64,000 nt of DNA from Kordia sp. (GTDB lineage: Bacteria > Bacteroidota > Bacteroidia > Flavobacteriales > Flavobacteriaceae), in contig NZ_JAKVBC010000004.1 in assembly GCF_022447245.1 (NCBI RefSeq), positions 62,001-126,000 on the forward strand, given 5' to 3'. Numbering within the stretch: position 1 is the first letter of the stretch; every line of letters begins with the position of its first letter. A program made the position numbers and the translations under genes. The notes beneath the pieces are model-generated. The model was not told the origin of the DNA. It was given only the letters and a program-made list of their open reading frames with translations, and did not search any database. Positions 36,992 through 45,326 of the stretch are shown here, one piece after another.

Positions 36992-38068
36992 CTAAAACCC
37001 AATTTTTCTTTTTTCTGTTTGTGTAAAATTCGTGTTTTGATAGTTAAAGATATCTGCTAATGTCAAGGCTTTGTCTGTTGGTTCATGTGCTAGTGTATTG
37101 AGCAATGCATTTGCTTTTTCCTTCTCTAATGGTTTAAATTCGTAATAGGCAATCATACGTCCTTTTCGCAGCAAAGCAGTATCAATCTTATTAATACTTG
37201 TATTGAACGTACAAATGATTTTTATGTTTAAATAATCACTGAACAATCCATCTGTTAATTGTAAAATGGTGGAAACTACCGAACTTTCATTTTGTTGTTC
37301 TCTAGTAGTCAATACCTTTTCTGCATCTTCAATAATGAGGATTGAGTTTTGATTTTTGAGTAAGAATGAAATAAAATCTGGATGCAGTAATTCATTTACA
37401 AATTCATTCTGAATAAAGATAAAATTCTTTTTATGATGCTTCGTGATTAGACTTTTAATGTATGAAGTCTTTCCTGCTCCCGGTGTGCCATGCAATAAAA
37501 TAAGTCCCGCTTTTTCAAGCGCTAAAGCTCCTTCTATCGTATCATGCACTGGACTAAAATCATCATTGTACATAGATTGAATGTCACATATAAAATCTTC
37601 CGTTCGCACATCTTCTGTAAAAAAGCCGCGATTACCTCTTGACAATACTTTAAATACAGGTGTTCTATCCAATCCAAATTTCCTTCTTAAGGTATGATTC
37701 ATGTCAATAATCCATTGTTCAAGTGCTAAATCTAAGTTATCATAGTAAAATTCAATATCGAGTTCATTATGTTCTAATGAGATCCAAATGAGCAGCTTTT
37801 TTGTAGCACTTTTTAAAAAGTATTGAAAAGGGAAATCTTTTGAAAAATCCGCATTTTTAGCATCTTCAGTATTCCAATTTTTAAAAACAACTTCTAAGTT
37901 TTGAGACTGAAAATCTATCGCTTCTATAACAGCTTCTATGTTTTCTTTCGTTTCATCAAGCGGTGTTTTTAAACTTAGAATAGAAGCAATTTTATCAAAA
38001 CAAAAAATATAATACGAGCTTTTGTCAAAATCGCCATAGGAGTCAAACGAATCAATTAATTCAGCCAT
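36992..38068 (-). CDS. AAA-family ATPase
   Basis: 358 residues. An N-terminal domain of about 180 residues that I do not recognise precedes the ATPase core. Walker A is LLHGTPGAGKTSYIK (about 192-206), Walker B is SILIIEDAEKV (about 243-253), and the sensor segment FNTSINKIDTALLRKGRM fits AAA proteins of the BCS1/CDC48-like type. The final helical lid is short. A partner cannot be named. It converges with the Ig-like lipoprotein gene and lies upstream of no clear operon partner. Confidence 0.85.
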   Translation of the reverse strand: MAELIDSFDSYGDFDKSSYYIFCFDKIASILSLKTPLDETKENIEAVIEAIDFQSQNLEVVFKNWNTEDAKNADFSKDFPFQYFLKSATKKLLIWISLEHNELDIEFYYDNLDLALEQWIIDMNHTLRRKFGLDRTPVFKVLSRGNRGFFTEDVRTEDFICDIQSMYNDDFSPVHDTIEGALALEKAGLILLHGTPGAGKTSYIKSLITKHHKKNFIFIQNEFVNELLHPDFISFLLKNQNSILIIEDAEKVLTTREQQNESSVVSTILQLTDGLFSDYLNIKIICTFNTSINKIDTALLRKGRMIAYYEFKPLEKEKANALLNTLAHEPTDKALTLADIFNYQNTNFTQTEKRKIGF

Positions 38069-38123
38069 GAGTTTCTTTTTAGATTATATTTTTAATGATT
38101 TGTTTGTATAAGCGATACTATAA

Positions 38124-38906
38124 TTAATTCAAGGTAAACACGTCTTTATCGTCTAAGAATTTCAACTTGCTTCGATATGTTGCAATGTGTTCTTTGGCTA
38201 ATGTCACAATTTCGGTTTCTTCTTTGCCAGAAGTAATATTGGTAAGTTGCGCTCCCAATACATCATACGCTGCTGAATGTCCGCAATATTCCAGCGTATT
38301 TGCATCAAGTCCTACTCTATTTACTCCAATACAATAACTCATATTTTCAATGGCGCGTGCTTTTAATAACGCATCCCAAGCACTGACACGTGGTTTTGGC
38401 CAGTTAGCAACATACAACAATACATCATAGTCATCTACATTTCGTGCCCATACAGGAAAACGCAAATCGTAACATATCAGTGAGCAAATTTTCCAACCTT
38501 TATACTTGATGATCGTTTTTTCAGTTCCAGCTTGGTATACTTCATGTTCGCCAGCAAGCGTAAACGTATGCTTTTTATCATAAGTTTCAATATCTCCAGA
38601 AGGCAATACAAATACCAAACGATTGTAATGATTTCCATTTTCAGAAATAACTAAACTTCCTGTTATGGCTGCATTTTTAGCTTTTGCTAATTCTTTCAAC
38701 CAAGCAATAGTTTCCCCATCCATAGTTTCGGCTACATTTTCAGGATTCATGGTAAATCCAGAAGTAAACATTTCTGGCAATACAATAATATCTACTGTGT
38801 CAGTTATTGCGTTGATTTTTTCTGTTAATTGCGCTCGGTTTTGCGCAGGATGTTCCCAGATGAGATTGGTTTGGACAAGTGCAACTTTGAGTTCTCGGCT
38901 TTCCAT
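38124..38906 (-). CDS. Carbon-nitrogen hydrolase (omega-amidase/nitrilase family)
   Basis: 260 residues, the length of YafV/Nit2-type omega-amidases. The catalytic triad is visible: Glu in IIVLPEMFTSGF, Lys in YDKKHTFTLAGEH, Cys in CSLICYDLRFPVW. It probably hydrolyses alpha-keto acid amides formed by glutamine or methionine transaminases. The methionine-type aminotransferase of this window lies 7 kb away, so the link is only suggestive. Cytoplasmic. Confidence 0.9.
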   Translation of the reverse strand: MESRELKVALVQTNLIWEHPAQNRAQLTEKINAITDTVDIIVLPEMFTSGFTMNPENVAETMDGETIAWLKELAKAKNAAITGSLVISENGNHYNRLVFVLPSGDIETYDKKHTFTLAGEHEVYQAGTEKTIIKYKGWKICSLICYDLRFPVWARNVDDYDVLLYVANWPKPRVSAWDALLKARAIENMSYCIGVNRVGLDANTLEYCGHSAAYDVLGAQLTNITSGKEETEIVTLAKEHIATYRSKLKFLDDKDVFTLN

Positions 38907-38988
38907 GAGTCTGTAAGTATTTTTGGTAAATTAAACACGTTCCATCAATCATAATTATGTTGAAAAAACGGTATTGTAAAGTTACCAC

Positions 38989-39693
38989 TTATTTTCCATG
39001 AATGTCCAATACTTCAAAAAGTTTTGCTTTAAAGGTTCTGCCAATCGGAATGCGTTTGTCGTGAATATACACTTCATTTCCTGAGATTTTATCGACATGA
39101 TCTTTATTAATGACAAAGGATTTATGAATTTGAATGAATTGATGTTCAGGTAGTTTTTCTTTCCAAGTACGCAAGGTTCCAATAAACGATAGTTTTTGTT
39201 GATTGCTTACCAAAGTCAAATAATTGCGTTCCGATTCGACATAAAATATTTCTTGAAATTGAATTTTATGAAACGTTTTATCTACATTTAAGAATAAAGT
39301 TTCTGAACTTGATTTTTCGACTTCTTTTTCAATAATTTTTGTTTGAGTACGCTGTGTTTTTTGAATGGCTTTTAGGAAACGTTCTAACGAAAAAGGCTTC
39401 ACCAAATAATCGATAATGGTTTCAAATTCAAAACTTTCCACTGCATAATCAGGATACGCCGTTGTCATAATGATGGTAGGTGGATTTTTAAGTGTTCGCA
39501 GAAAACTCAATCCAGAAATATCAGGCAAATTAATATCTAAGAAAATCAAGTCAATTTCTTCAGTATTGATTGTATCATAAGCATTTAAGGCTGCATTAAA
39601 TGTTCCTATTAACTCCAAATACGATACTTTGGCAATGTAATTTTTGAGAATACGTTGCGCAGGAATTTCATCTTCTATTATAATACAGTTCAT
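38989..39693 (-). CDS. LytTR-type response regulator
   Basis: 234 residues. A receiver domain (about 1-120) begins IIIEDEIPAQRILKNYI and has the phospho-acceptor Asp in DLIFLDINLPD, with the signalling Lys in YLVKPF. The C-terminal LytTR DNA-binding domain (about 135-232) contains IFYVESERNYLTL and FIQIHKSFVINKDHV. It follows the LytS-like kinase gene by 88 bp on the same strand, forming a two-component pair whose targets are not visible. Confidence 0.93.
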   Translation of the reverse strand: MNCIIIEDEIPAQRILKNYIAKVSYLELIGTFNAALNAYDTINTEEIDLIFLDINLPDISGLSFLRTLKNPPTIIMTTAYPDYAVESFEFETIIDYLVKPFSLERFLKAIQKTQRTQTKIIEKEVEKSSSETLFLNVDKTFHKIQFQEIFYVESERNYLTLVSNQQKLSFIGTLRTWKEKLPEHQFIQIHKSFVINKDHVDKISGNEVYIHDKRIPIGRTFKAKLFEVLDIHGK

Positions 39694-39781
39694 CAGTTTG
39701 TTGGGTTTGTTTTTTATCTTTCAGATGGAATTTCCAAAATAACTATTTATAGCACGTGATTAAAATTTATTAATGGATGTT

Positions 39782-40750
39782 TCATGTTAATTGTAGTTTT
39801 AAGGTAGCAACGTATAACTTCCCTTCTTTAAAAGTCAGCTCGTATTTGTCTTTATAAATTATGTCTAAACGTTTCTTTAAATTTCGCAATCCTATTTGTG
39901 CGGTTTCACTTTTCTTAGTTTCATCACATTCATTTGTGCAAATACAGGTCAGTGCACCATTAGAAACTTCAATAGTGACAGCAATAGTAGTATTCATTAC
40001 ACTGTGTTTGAATGCATTTTCAATAATGGTAATAAGCAATAACGGTGCAATTGTATAATTATCTTCTAATATATTTTTTCGGTACTCAATCGTTTTAATC
40101 CCTTCTGTACGAATTTCTTGAAATGTAATATAATTGTCAATAAACGTAAGTTCTTTTTCTAATGGAACAAAAGTCACATTGCTTTCATACAGCACATGTT
40201 TCAGGTTGTTGGACAACATCAAAATCAACTCAGGGACTTGTGCTGGTTTTTCAATAGAATACGAATATATCGTGTTTAAATTATTGAATAATACGTGTGG
40301 ATTTATCTGCGATTTCAGGAATTTCAATTCCATTTCCGCATGTTTTTGCTTAATACTTTCTACTTCATCTTTCTTTTCCAAATACCGGAATAACATCCAA
40401 ATAAAGGAGAAAAAGATAATTGGCACAATGGTTTGCCATACATAATCCGACAAACATTTTACAATAGTACAACCACATTCAGCAAAAACATAACAATACA
40501 GTTGTGTCGCAAAAAAACTAATCGCAGTAATGAGTAAAATGTACATGGTATACCATTTTTTCTTTTCAAAAAAAGGCAACAACACAAAGTCGTTTATGTA
40601 TACAATGATGACTAAAATGGACAAATATTGCAGAAACGGATTTTCTGCCCAATAATAATTTGAAAAGTAAAATAAGGAGACAAAAATGAACAATGCCCAA
40701 AACAGCATGTGTATCAGAATTTTAGAAATGGTATGATTAAAAAAGTTCAT
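39782..40750 (-). CDS. LytS-like sensor histidine kinase
   Basis: 322 residues. Four transmembrane helices occupy about 1-130, with a Cys-containing loop CYVFAECGCTIVKC between two of them. The His box is FLKSQINPHVLFNNLNTIYSY (near 150-170) and the ATPase N-box is LLLITIIENAFKHSV near 235. This is the His_kinase/HATPase arrangement that pairs with LytTR regulators. No extracellular sensory domain is present, so it probably senses within the membrane. Confidence 0.9.
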   Translation of the reverse strand: MNFFNHTISKILIHMLFWALFIFVSLFYFSNYYWAENPFLQYLSILVIIVYINDFVLLPFFEKKKWYTMYILLITAISFFATQLYCYVFAECGCTIVKCLSDYVWQTIVPIIFFSFIWMLFRYLEKKDEVESIKQKHAEMELKFLKSQINPHVLFNNLNTIYSYSIEKPAQVPELILMLSNNLKHVLYESNVTFVPLEKELTFIDNYITFQEIRTEGIKTIEYRKNILEDNYTIAPLLLITIIENAFKHSVMNTTIAVTIEVSNGALTCICTNECDETKKSETAQIGLRNLKKRLDIIYKDKYELTFKEGKLYVATLKLQLT

Positions 40751-40974
40751 TGTGTCGCTTATTATAAACTGTCAAAATACTAAGAAAGCCAAAATTCGTC
40801 AAATATATGTGGACAAAATACGGGCTTTGTTGTATTAACTTCCGATTATTGTTAAAAAAAGATAGATTTTTAAAGATTGCTTTTTATCAATACATTCATG
40901 CATTATGTACATTTTGTTGGTTTTCTCATTTGGTTTGTTAGAGTTTTGAGTCAGAAATCAAAATCAACCAGAAA

Positions 40975-41862
40975 ATGAACAAACTCTTTACTTTTTTATT
41001 GATGCTTTTTATGTGTCAATTTACACTGGCACAATCAGTGAATCAATTGACCAAAGATGTACGTGGTCGTGATATGTTATTGGGTGAAATTACCAAAGAA
41101 GGTTTTACTTCCAATTCTTTTAACTCGTGGTTTTCTAAGAATTATGAAGCGTATGAACCTGATGCAACGACCATTAAAAAACTTAAAAGAAAGCTTAAAA
41201 AATATAATATTACCATTTTTATGGGAACTTGGTGTGGCGATAGTAAACGCGAAGTTCCAAAGTTTATGAAACTCTTAGAAGCCGCCAATTTTCCAGAAGA
41301 AAAGCTACGTATAATTGGAGTGAATAATGCGCGAGCAAGTTACAAACAAAGTCCTAATGGAGAGGAAAAAGGCTTGAACATTCATCGTGTTCCTACGTTT
41401 ATTGTATACAACAAACGTGGAAAAGAAGTAGGACGTATCGTAGAACATCCCGTGGAAAGTTTAGAGATGGATTTACTTCGAATTTGCAGAAAAAAATCAT
41501 ACGAGCACAACTATCAAATTGTAACGGAATTGCACAACTTATTTGAGAAAAAAGGAAGTGATTACATTGAGGAAAATCAAGAAAAAGTTGTTTCAAAATT
41601 ACAACCGTATTCTAAAAGTTTAAAAGAATTAAACACATATGGTTATGTGTTGCTTCGTGCAAAAGATTATAAAAAAGCAATTACGGTATTTACGATCAAC
41701 ACAAAACTATTTCCAAACGATAAAAACAGTTATGATAGTCTGGCAGAAGCCTATTTTACCATAAAAGACTATGAAACAGCTACAAAATATTACACCAAAG
41801 TATTGGCAATGGACGCAAACGATAAAAATGCAAAAACCATGCTTGCAAAAATGCCAAAATAA
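40975..41862 (+). CDS. Secreted thioredoxin-fold protein with C-terminal TPRs
   Basis: 295 residues. A signal peptide (FTFLLMLFMCQFTLAQ) is followed by a thioredoxin-like domain with FMGTWCGDSKREVPKF, whose single Cys-Gly-Asp-Ser pattern replaces CxxC, so classical disulfide chemistry is not assured. HRVPTFIVYNKRGKEVGRI supplies the cis-Pro loop. After about residue 195 come TPR-like helices ending AMDANDKNAKTMLAKMPK. It is divergent from the two-component pair and may be regulated with it. Confidence 0.85.
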   Translation: MNKLFTFLLMLFMCQFTLAQSVNQLTKDVRGRDMLLGEITKEGFTSNSFNSWFSKNYEAYEPDATTIKKLKRKLKKYNITIFMGTWCGDSKREVPKFMKLLEAANFPEEKLRIIGVNNARASYKQSPNGEEKGLNIHRVPTFIVYNKRGKEVGRIVEHPVESLEMDLLRICRKKSYEHNYQIVTELHNLFEKKGSDYIEENQEKVVSKLQPYSKSLKELNTYGYVLLRAKDYKKAITVFTINTKLFPNDKNSYDSLAEAYFTIKDYETATKYYTKVLAMDANDKNAKTMLAKMPK

Positions 41863-42109
41863 GTATTAAAACGTAAAGTTTGTTTTGAAGGGCAGTGCGT
41901 CTCCACGTGAGATTATGCATTGCTTTTCTGTTTTTATCAAAAAATGGAGAGAAGGTTCTATTCTTGTTTGAATTGTCACTACTTTTAACATGAAAGTATT
42001 TTTCTTTAAAAACTACATATATGATCACCATCTATAGTTTTAGAATGCTTTTTTTCATTTTAGAAAAAGTAATCATCACCGCAAGAAAATTCAAATAAAT
42101 AGTTCACTT
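41863..42109 (+). other. Gene-poor stretch
   Basis: I see no coding region or RNA signal here beyond short AT-rich tracts. It leads into a decayed RiPP-like segment at 42110. Confidence 0.4.
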
Positions 42110-42227
42110 TCGAGAAGCTCTTGTTTATGAAAAGGAGATCGTTTCTTCAATTACTCCAAAAAACACAAACAAAGTTAGAGGAGGAAATATGTATCATGAT
42201 TCAAATTGTACTATGGATACATGTTAA
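42110..42227 (+). pseudogene. Decayed double-glycine RiPP precursor (tentative)
   Basis: One frame reads EIVSSITPKNTNKVRGG, then a short core NMYHDSNCTMDTC and TAA, which matches the layout of the other precursors in this locus: helix, GG, Cys-ended core. The start is lost. In the adjacent frame KLLFMKR leads to the same point, and one extra base there would join KLLFMKK to EIVSS. It lies upstream of the regulator of the RiPP cluster. I infer a dead precursor. Confidence 0.35.
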
Positions 42228-42472
42228 ACATTCTTAAAAACTCGAATTTATAGTGACGAAGCATGTTGGCCTTGTCAATAGAGATACTCATGCAATTAAA
42301 AATTATGAAGAAACTTGTAAGTAAGCAAACTATTAGTAGTTACTTTACGCATGTTTCATAAAGCTTCTCTAATTAGAGGTTTTTTATATAGAAAACTCCC
42401 AAAAGAAGACGACTATATTTAATTATTAGTATTTTTAGCTTCTTTATATGTATGCTAACAAAAAGAGTTTTT

Positions 42473-44161
42473 ATGATGCGCAAAGTGATTACATTTTGGA
42501 GTTGTATTGTTTTCGTATTGACATCTCTTTCTGGATTTTCACAAGAAATGCCTGAAGATGCTACGTCGGAAGAAATTTTTGATTTTATTGTTCAACACAA
42601 ATATTCCTATCCTGAACTTGCAAAAAAATATGCTCAAATTTTAGTTGCAAAAAGTAAAAAAGAGCAAGACAGTATTCATCTTTTTAATGCCTATGCACAA
42701 TGTTGTAAAATTGCCAATATTGAGGGAAATTATGAACTTGCTATTCAACATTGTGATTCTGCTATTGCAACCGCAACCGCATTAAAAAATCAACTTTTTT
42801 TAGCAGAAGTCTATCTAACAAAAGGAAATGCCGTTGTATACCTTGGAGATAATAAAAAAGCATTAGAAAATTACCTAAATACTTTAAATATAGCGAAGGA
42901 CATCAATGCTATTGAATATGAAATTGTTGCTAAGTCTAATATAGCAAAGATCAAAAGACGCATGGGTTTTTATGAAGAAGCACTCTCAATTTACAAAAAA
43001 AACACCTTATTGGCCGAACAGTATAACTTTGAAAACAAAACGATTCTCATTAATTCTTACATGGGTGTAGGTGGCACATATTTACGTTTAAATCAACCAG
43101 ATTCTACGCTTAAATACTCTAAAATAGGTTTACAAAAAAGTCTTGCAATTAACGATGATGAAGGTGTGAGTTATTTTTACATTGATATTGGTATTGCATA
43201 TTTTCTAAAAAAGGATTTTAATGTTGCTATTGACTACTTAAAAAAAGCAGAAAAAATTACGAAAGGATTGAATAATCAAAATAGACTTGCTGAAATTTAC
43301 AACTATATTGGACAATCCTATTTTAAATTAAAAAAGTATGACGAAGTAATTTCTTTTTTAAAAAATGCAGAAGCTATTGTTAATAAAAAAAATAAAGAAA
43401 TCCTTTATAATCCTCAAGAACTAGAAGATATATACTTAACACTTTCAAAAGTCTATGAACTTACTAACAATCTAGATTCATATGTTGAATATACTTCCAA
43501 ATATCTTGAATTGAAAGTTTCTAATGAAGGCGAAAATATAGAAGTTATTAAAGATTTGTATGAGACTACACGAGAAGAGAATACATTACTTTCTTCTATG
43601 ACCTCTAAATTAAGAAACAGTCTTATGTACGTTATACTATTTAGTCTTTTTTTAGTAGCATTATGTGGATATTTTGTGTGGAAATTTTTAGAAGTAAAAA
43701 AACAAAACAAAAAAACATTTGAGCAATTAGTTGCGACGATAGAATCCAAAAATTCAGAAAAAATAAAATCTGAATTTAAAATTGAAGACAAAAAAGTAGA
43801 AGCCATCCTGGAACGATTAGAAAAATTAGAAGAGTCATTATTTTTCTTAAATAGCAATTGCACATTACAAAGTTTAGCCAAAAAAGTAAAGACCAATACC
43901 AATTATTTATCAAAAATCATCAATACATACAAACAGAAAAAATTTTATGAGTACTTGAATGATTTACGTATAAAATATGTGTTAAAACGCTTGAAAGAAG
44001 ATCCTAAATTTCGTAAATACTCTATAAAGCATATAGCAGAAGAAATTGGCTATAAAAGCACCAATTCATTTACAAAATACTTTAAAGCCTCTACAAAGCT
44101 ATATCCTTCATATTATATTAAAAATCTTGAGAATACTTCTAAAAATAACACCTCAAATTAA
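42473..44161 (+). CDS. TPR-transmembrane-AraC regulator
   Basis: 562 residues from ATG 42473, which opens a signal/anchor (VITFWSCIVFVLTSLSGFSQ). About ten TPR-like helical pairs follow to residue 365 and would be periplasmic. A transmembrane helix SLMYVILFSLFLVALCGYFVWKF lies near 385-407, then a coiled coil and an AraC-type DNA-binding domain (about 455-560) with NSNCTLQSLAKKVKTNTNYLSKII and YSIKHIAEEIGYKSTNSFTKYF. It thus links a periplasmic sensor to transcription in one chain. It stands 91 bp before three RiPP precursors and is the best candidate for their control (inference). A frame upstream allows start at 42452. Confidence 0.85.
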   Translation: MMRKVITFWSCIVFVLTSLSGFSQEMPEDATSEEIFDFIVQHKYSYPELAKKYAQILVAKSKKEQDSIHLFNAYAQCCKIANIEGNYELAIQHCDSAIATATALKNQLFLAEVYLTKGNAVVYLGDNKKALENYLNTLNIAKDINAIEYEIVAKSNIAKIKRRMGFYEEALSIYKKNTLLAEQYNFENKTILINSYMGVGGTYLRLNQPDSTLKYSKIGLQKSLAINDDEGVSYFYIDIGIAYFLKKDFNVAIDYLKKAEKITKGLNNQNRLAEIYNYIGQSYFKLKKYDEVISFLKNAEAIVNKKNKEILYNPQELEDIYLTLSKVYELTNNLDSYVEYTSKYLELKVSNEGENIEVIKDLYETTREENTLLSSMTSKLRNSLMYVILFSLFLVALCGYFVWKFLEVKKQNKKTFEQLVATIESKNSEKIKSEFKIEDKKVEAILERLEKLEESLFFLNSNCTLQSLAKKVKTNTNYLSKIINTYKQKKFYEYLNDLRIKYVLKRLKEDPKFRKYSIKHIAEEIGYKSTNSFTKYFKASTKLYPSYYIKNLENTSKNNTSN

Positions 44162-44252
44162 GTAATTTGAGTCTTTTAAGAATTCCATTTTTAACATTTT
44201 AGGGTATAAATAGGTTATCTTTCATCTTACAATTTAACTTAAAAACTTATTT

Positions 44253-44417
44253 ATGAAAGTAAAACATTTACAAAAAATGAAATTAAAAAAAGAAACTATC
44301 TCTCATATCAATGAAACAACAGCTATGTTACTGAAAGGCGGCACACGTGGTTCAGAAACTTCTGCAATTGACGATTCTGCTTTAATTTCGCATTGTGGTG
44401 ATATACAATGTTATTAA
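44253..44417 (+). CDS. Class I lanthipeptide-type RiPP precursor
   Basis: 54 residues from ATG 44253, too short for a standard ORF cutoff. The leader MKVKHLQKMKLKKETISHIN to AMLLKGG has the Lys-rich, LxLxKxTIS pattern and double glycine of the family. The core TRGSETSAIDDSALISHCGD ends IQCY and has two Cys with several Ser/Thr. It is the first of three tandem precursors and has its own terminator at 44440. Confidence 0.68.
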   Translation: MKVKHLQKMKLKKETISHINETTAMLLKGGTRGSETSAIDDSALISHCGDIQCY

Positions 44418-44439
44418 TTATGCATCCATAATTTAATTG

Positions 44440-44468
44440 AAAATCGGAAGCGATACTTCCGATTTTTT
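44440..44468 (+). terminator. Terminator after the first precursor
   Basis: AAAATCGGAAG and CTTCCGATTTT form an 11-bp perfect stem with loop CGATA and T-run, 23 bp behind the stop codon. Confidence 0.85.
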
Positions 44469-44613
44469 ATGTCTAATTTTTAGATTTTTCAAACTGATAT
44501 CTTACCTCAACTCCTTAAAATTTTAGTTTTTTTGCGCTACACTTTCTTTTTTTCATAAGATACGAATCATATTTTGAGATCATAAAAATTAATTAACTTC
44601 AAAAATTTTTTTT

Positions 44614-44772
44614 ATGAAAACCCACAAAGTAAAATCATTGAAATTGGTAAAAGCTTCTATAGCAAATTTAGACGCTAGCAAACAAGAAAGAATTGTCGGT
44701 GGTGGCACACGTGCTTGGACAGGTTGCCTTACGTTTAACTCTATGTGTCCAACTTCTTGCCACGCACACTAA
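44614..44772 (+). CDS. Class I lanthipeptide-type RiPP precursor, TSCHAH type
   Basis: 52 residues from ATG 44614. The leader starts MKTHKVKSLKLVKASIANLD and ends RIVGGG, matching the KSLxLxKxSIAxL pattern of flavobacterial lanthipeptide leaders. The core begins TRAWTGCLTFNSMCP and ends TSCHAH, with three Cys and several Thr/Ser. The next gene, 34 bp on, is a clear paralogue with the same tail. No maturase is adjacent. Confidence 0.75.
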   Translation: MKTHKVKSLKLVKASIANLDASKQERIVGGGTRAWTGCLTFNSMCPTSCHAH

Positions 44773-44806
44773 TCTCAACTAATTATTAACCACAAAATCA
44801 ATACCC

Positions 44807-44962
44807 ATGAAAACAAAAAAGACAAAATCATTACAATTAATTAAAGCTTCAATCGCTAGTTTAGAAACAAAAAAATCACTAAAAGTTGTAGGTGGAGTTA
44901 CGCGTATTGGAGATTGCAATAGTAGAACTTCCTTATGTATTACTTCTTGTCACGCGCACTAA
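44807..44962 (+). CDS. Class I lanthipeptide-type RiPP precursor, TSCHAH type
   Basis: 51 residues from ATG 44807. The leader MKTKKTKSLQLIKASIASLE to KVVGG is strongly similar to the preceding gene. The core VTRIGDCNSRTSLCI ends TSCHAH, sharing C-terminus and Cys spacing while the inner residues differ. Such a pair suggests duplication and drift of a core under one maturation system. Likely co-transcribed with 44614. Confidence 0.75.
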   Translation: MKTKKTKSLQLIKASIASLETKKSLKVVGGVTRIGDCNSRTSLCITSCHAH

Positions 44963-45033
44963 CATATGCATGTAGACTAAAACTTTAATCCTACTGAAAA
45001 AGAATTCAAAAAGTTTATTATTTAACGTATAGA

Positions 45034-45231
45034 GAGTTAAAAGGCAGTGGTTTTTCGGGTAGCATAATTTGTGATTCACGAGAACCTGAATTTTGTAATT
45101 TGACTTTTAACAGATGGCACTGTAATATTAGTTCTCCTAGTATTACTGTGCCTAAATGTAAATACTTTTTATCAGTAAAAAAGCTTCTCATTTTGAGAAG
45201 CTTTTACGTTATCCATAATTACTTGAGATAA
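45034..45231 (+). other. Cys-rich open frame without start, possible RiPP remnant
   Basis: A start-less frame reads ELKGSGFSGSIICDSREPEF and onward with four Cys up to PKCKYF, then runs through the hairpin at 45177 to TAA. KGSG could be a changed double-glycine site. There is no leader upstream in any frame. I list it because it is directly downstream of the precursor pair, but it may be chance. Confidence 0.2.
45177..45207 (+). terminator. Terminator of the precursor pair
   Basis: AAAAGCTTCTCA and TGAGAAGCTTTT pair perfectly around TTT, with A and T tracts. It is 215 bp behind the last precursor stop. Confidence 0.75.
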
Positions 45232-45326
45232 TTTACATGAGAATGAGTAGCATCATAAAATTTGTGTTATTCATTTGTTAATTATTATTGTTATTCAATT
45301 GCTTTTTCAATATGTATATCAAAGTA

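Noticed and set aside
41863-42109. Possible regulatory RNA before the RiPP locus
   Set aside because: I found neither a TAnnTTTG box with -33 element nor a terminator hairpin.
42290-42361. 23-codon frame MQLKIMKKLVSKQTISS as a separate gene
   Set aside because: It has a leader-like look but no GG and no core; noted only as a possible remnant.
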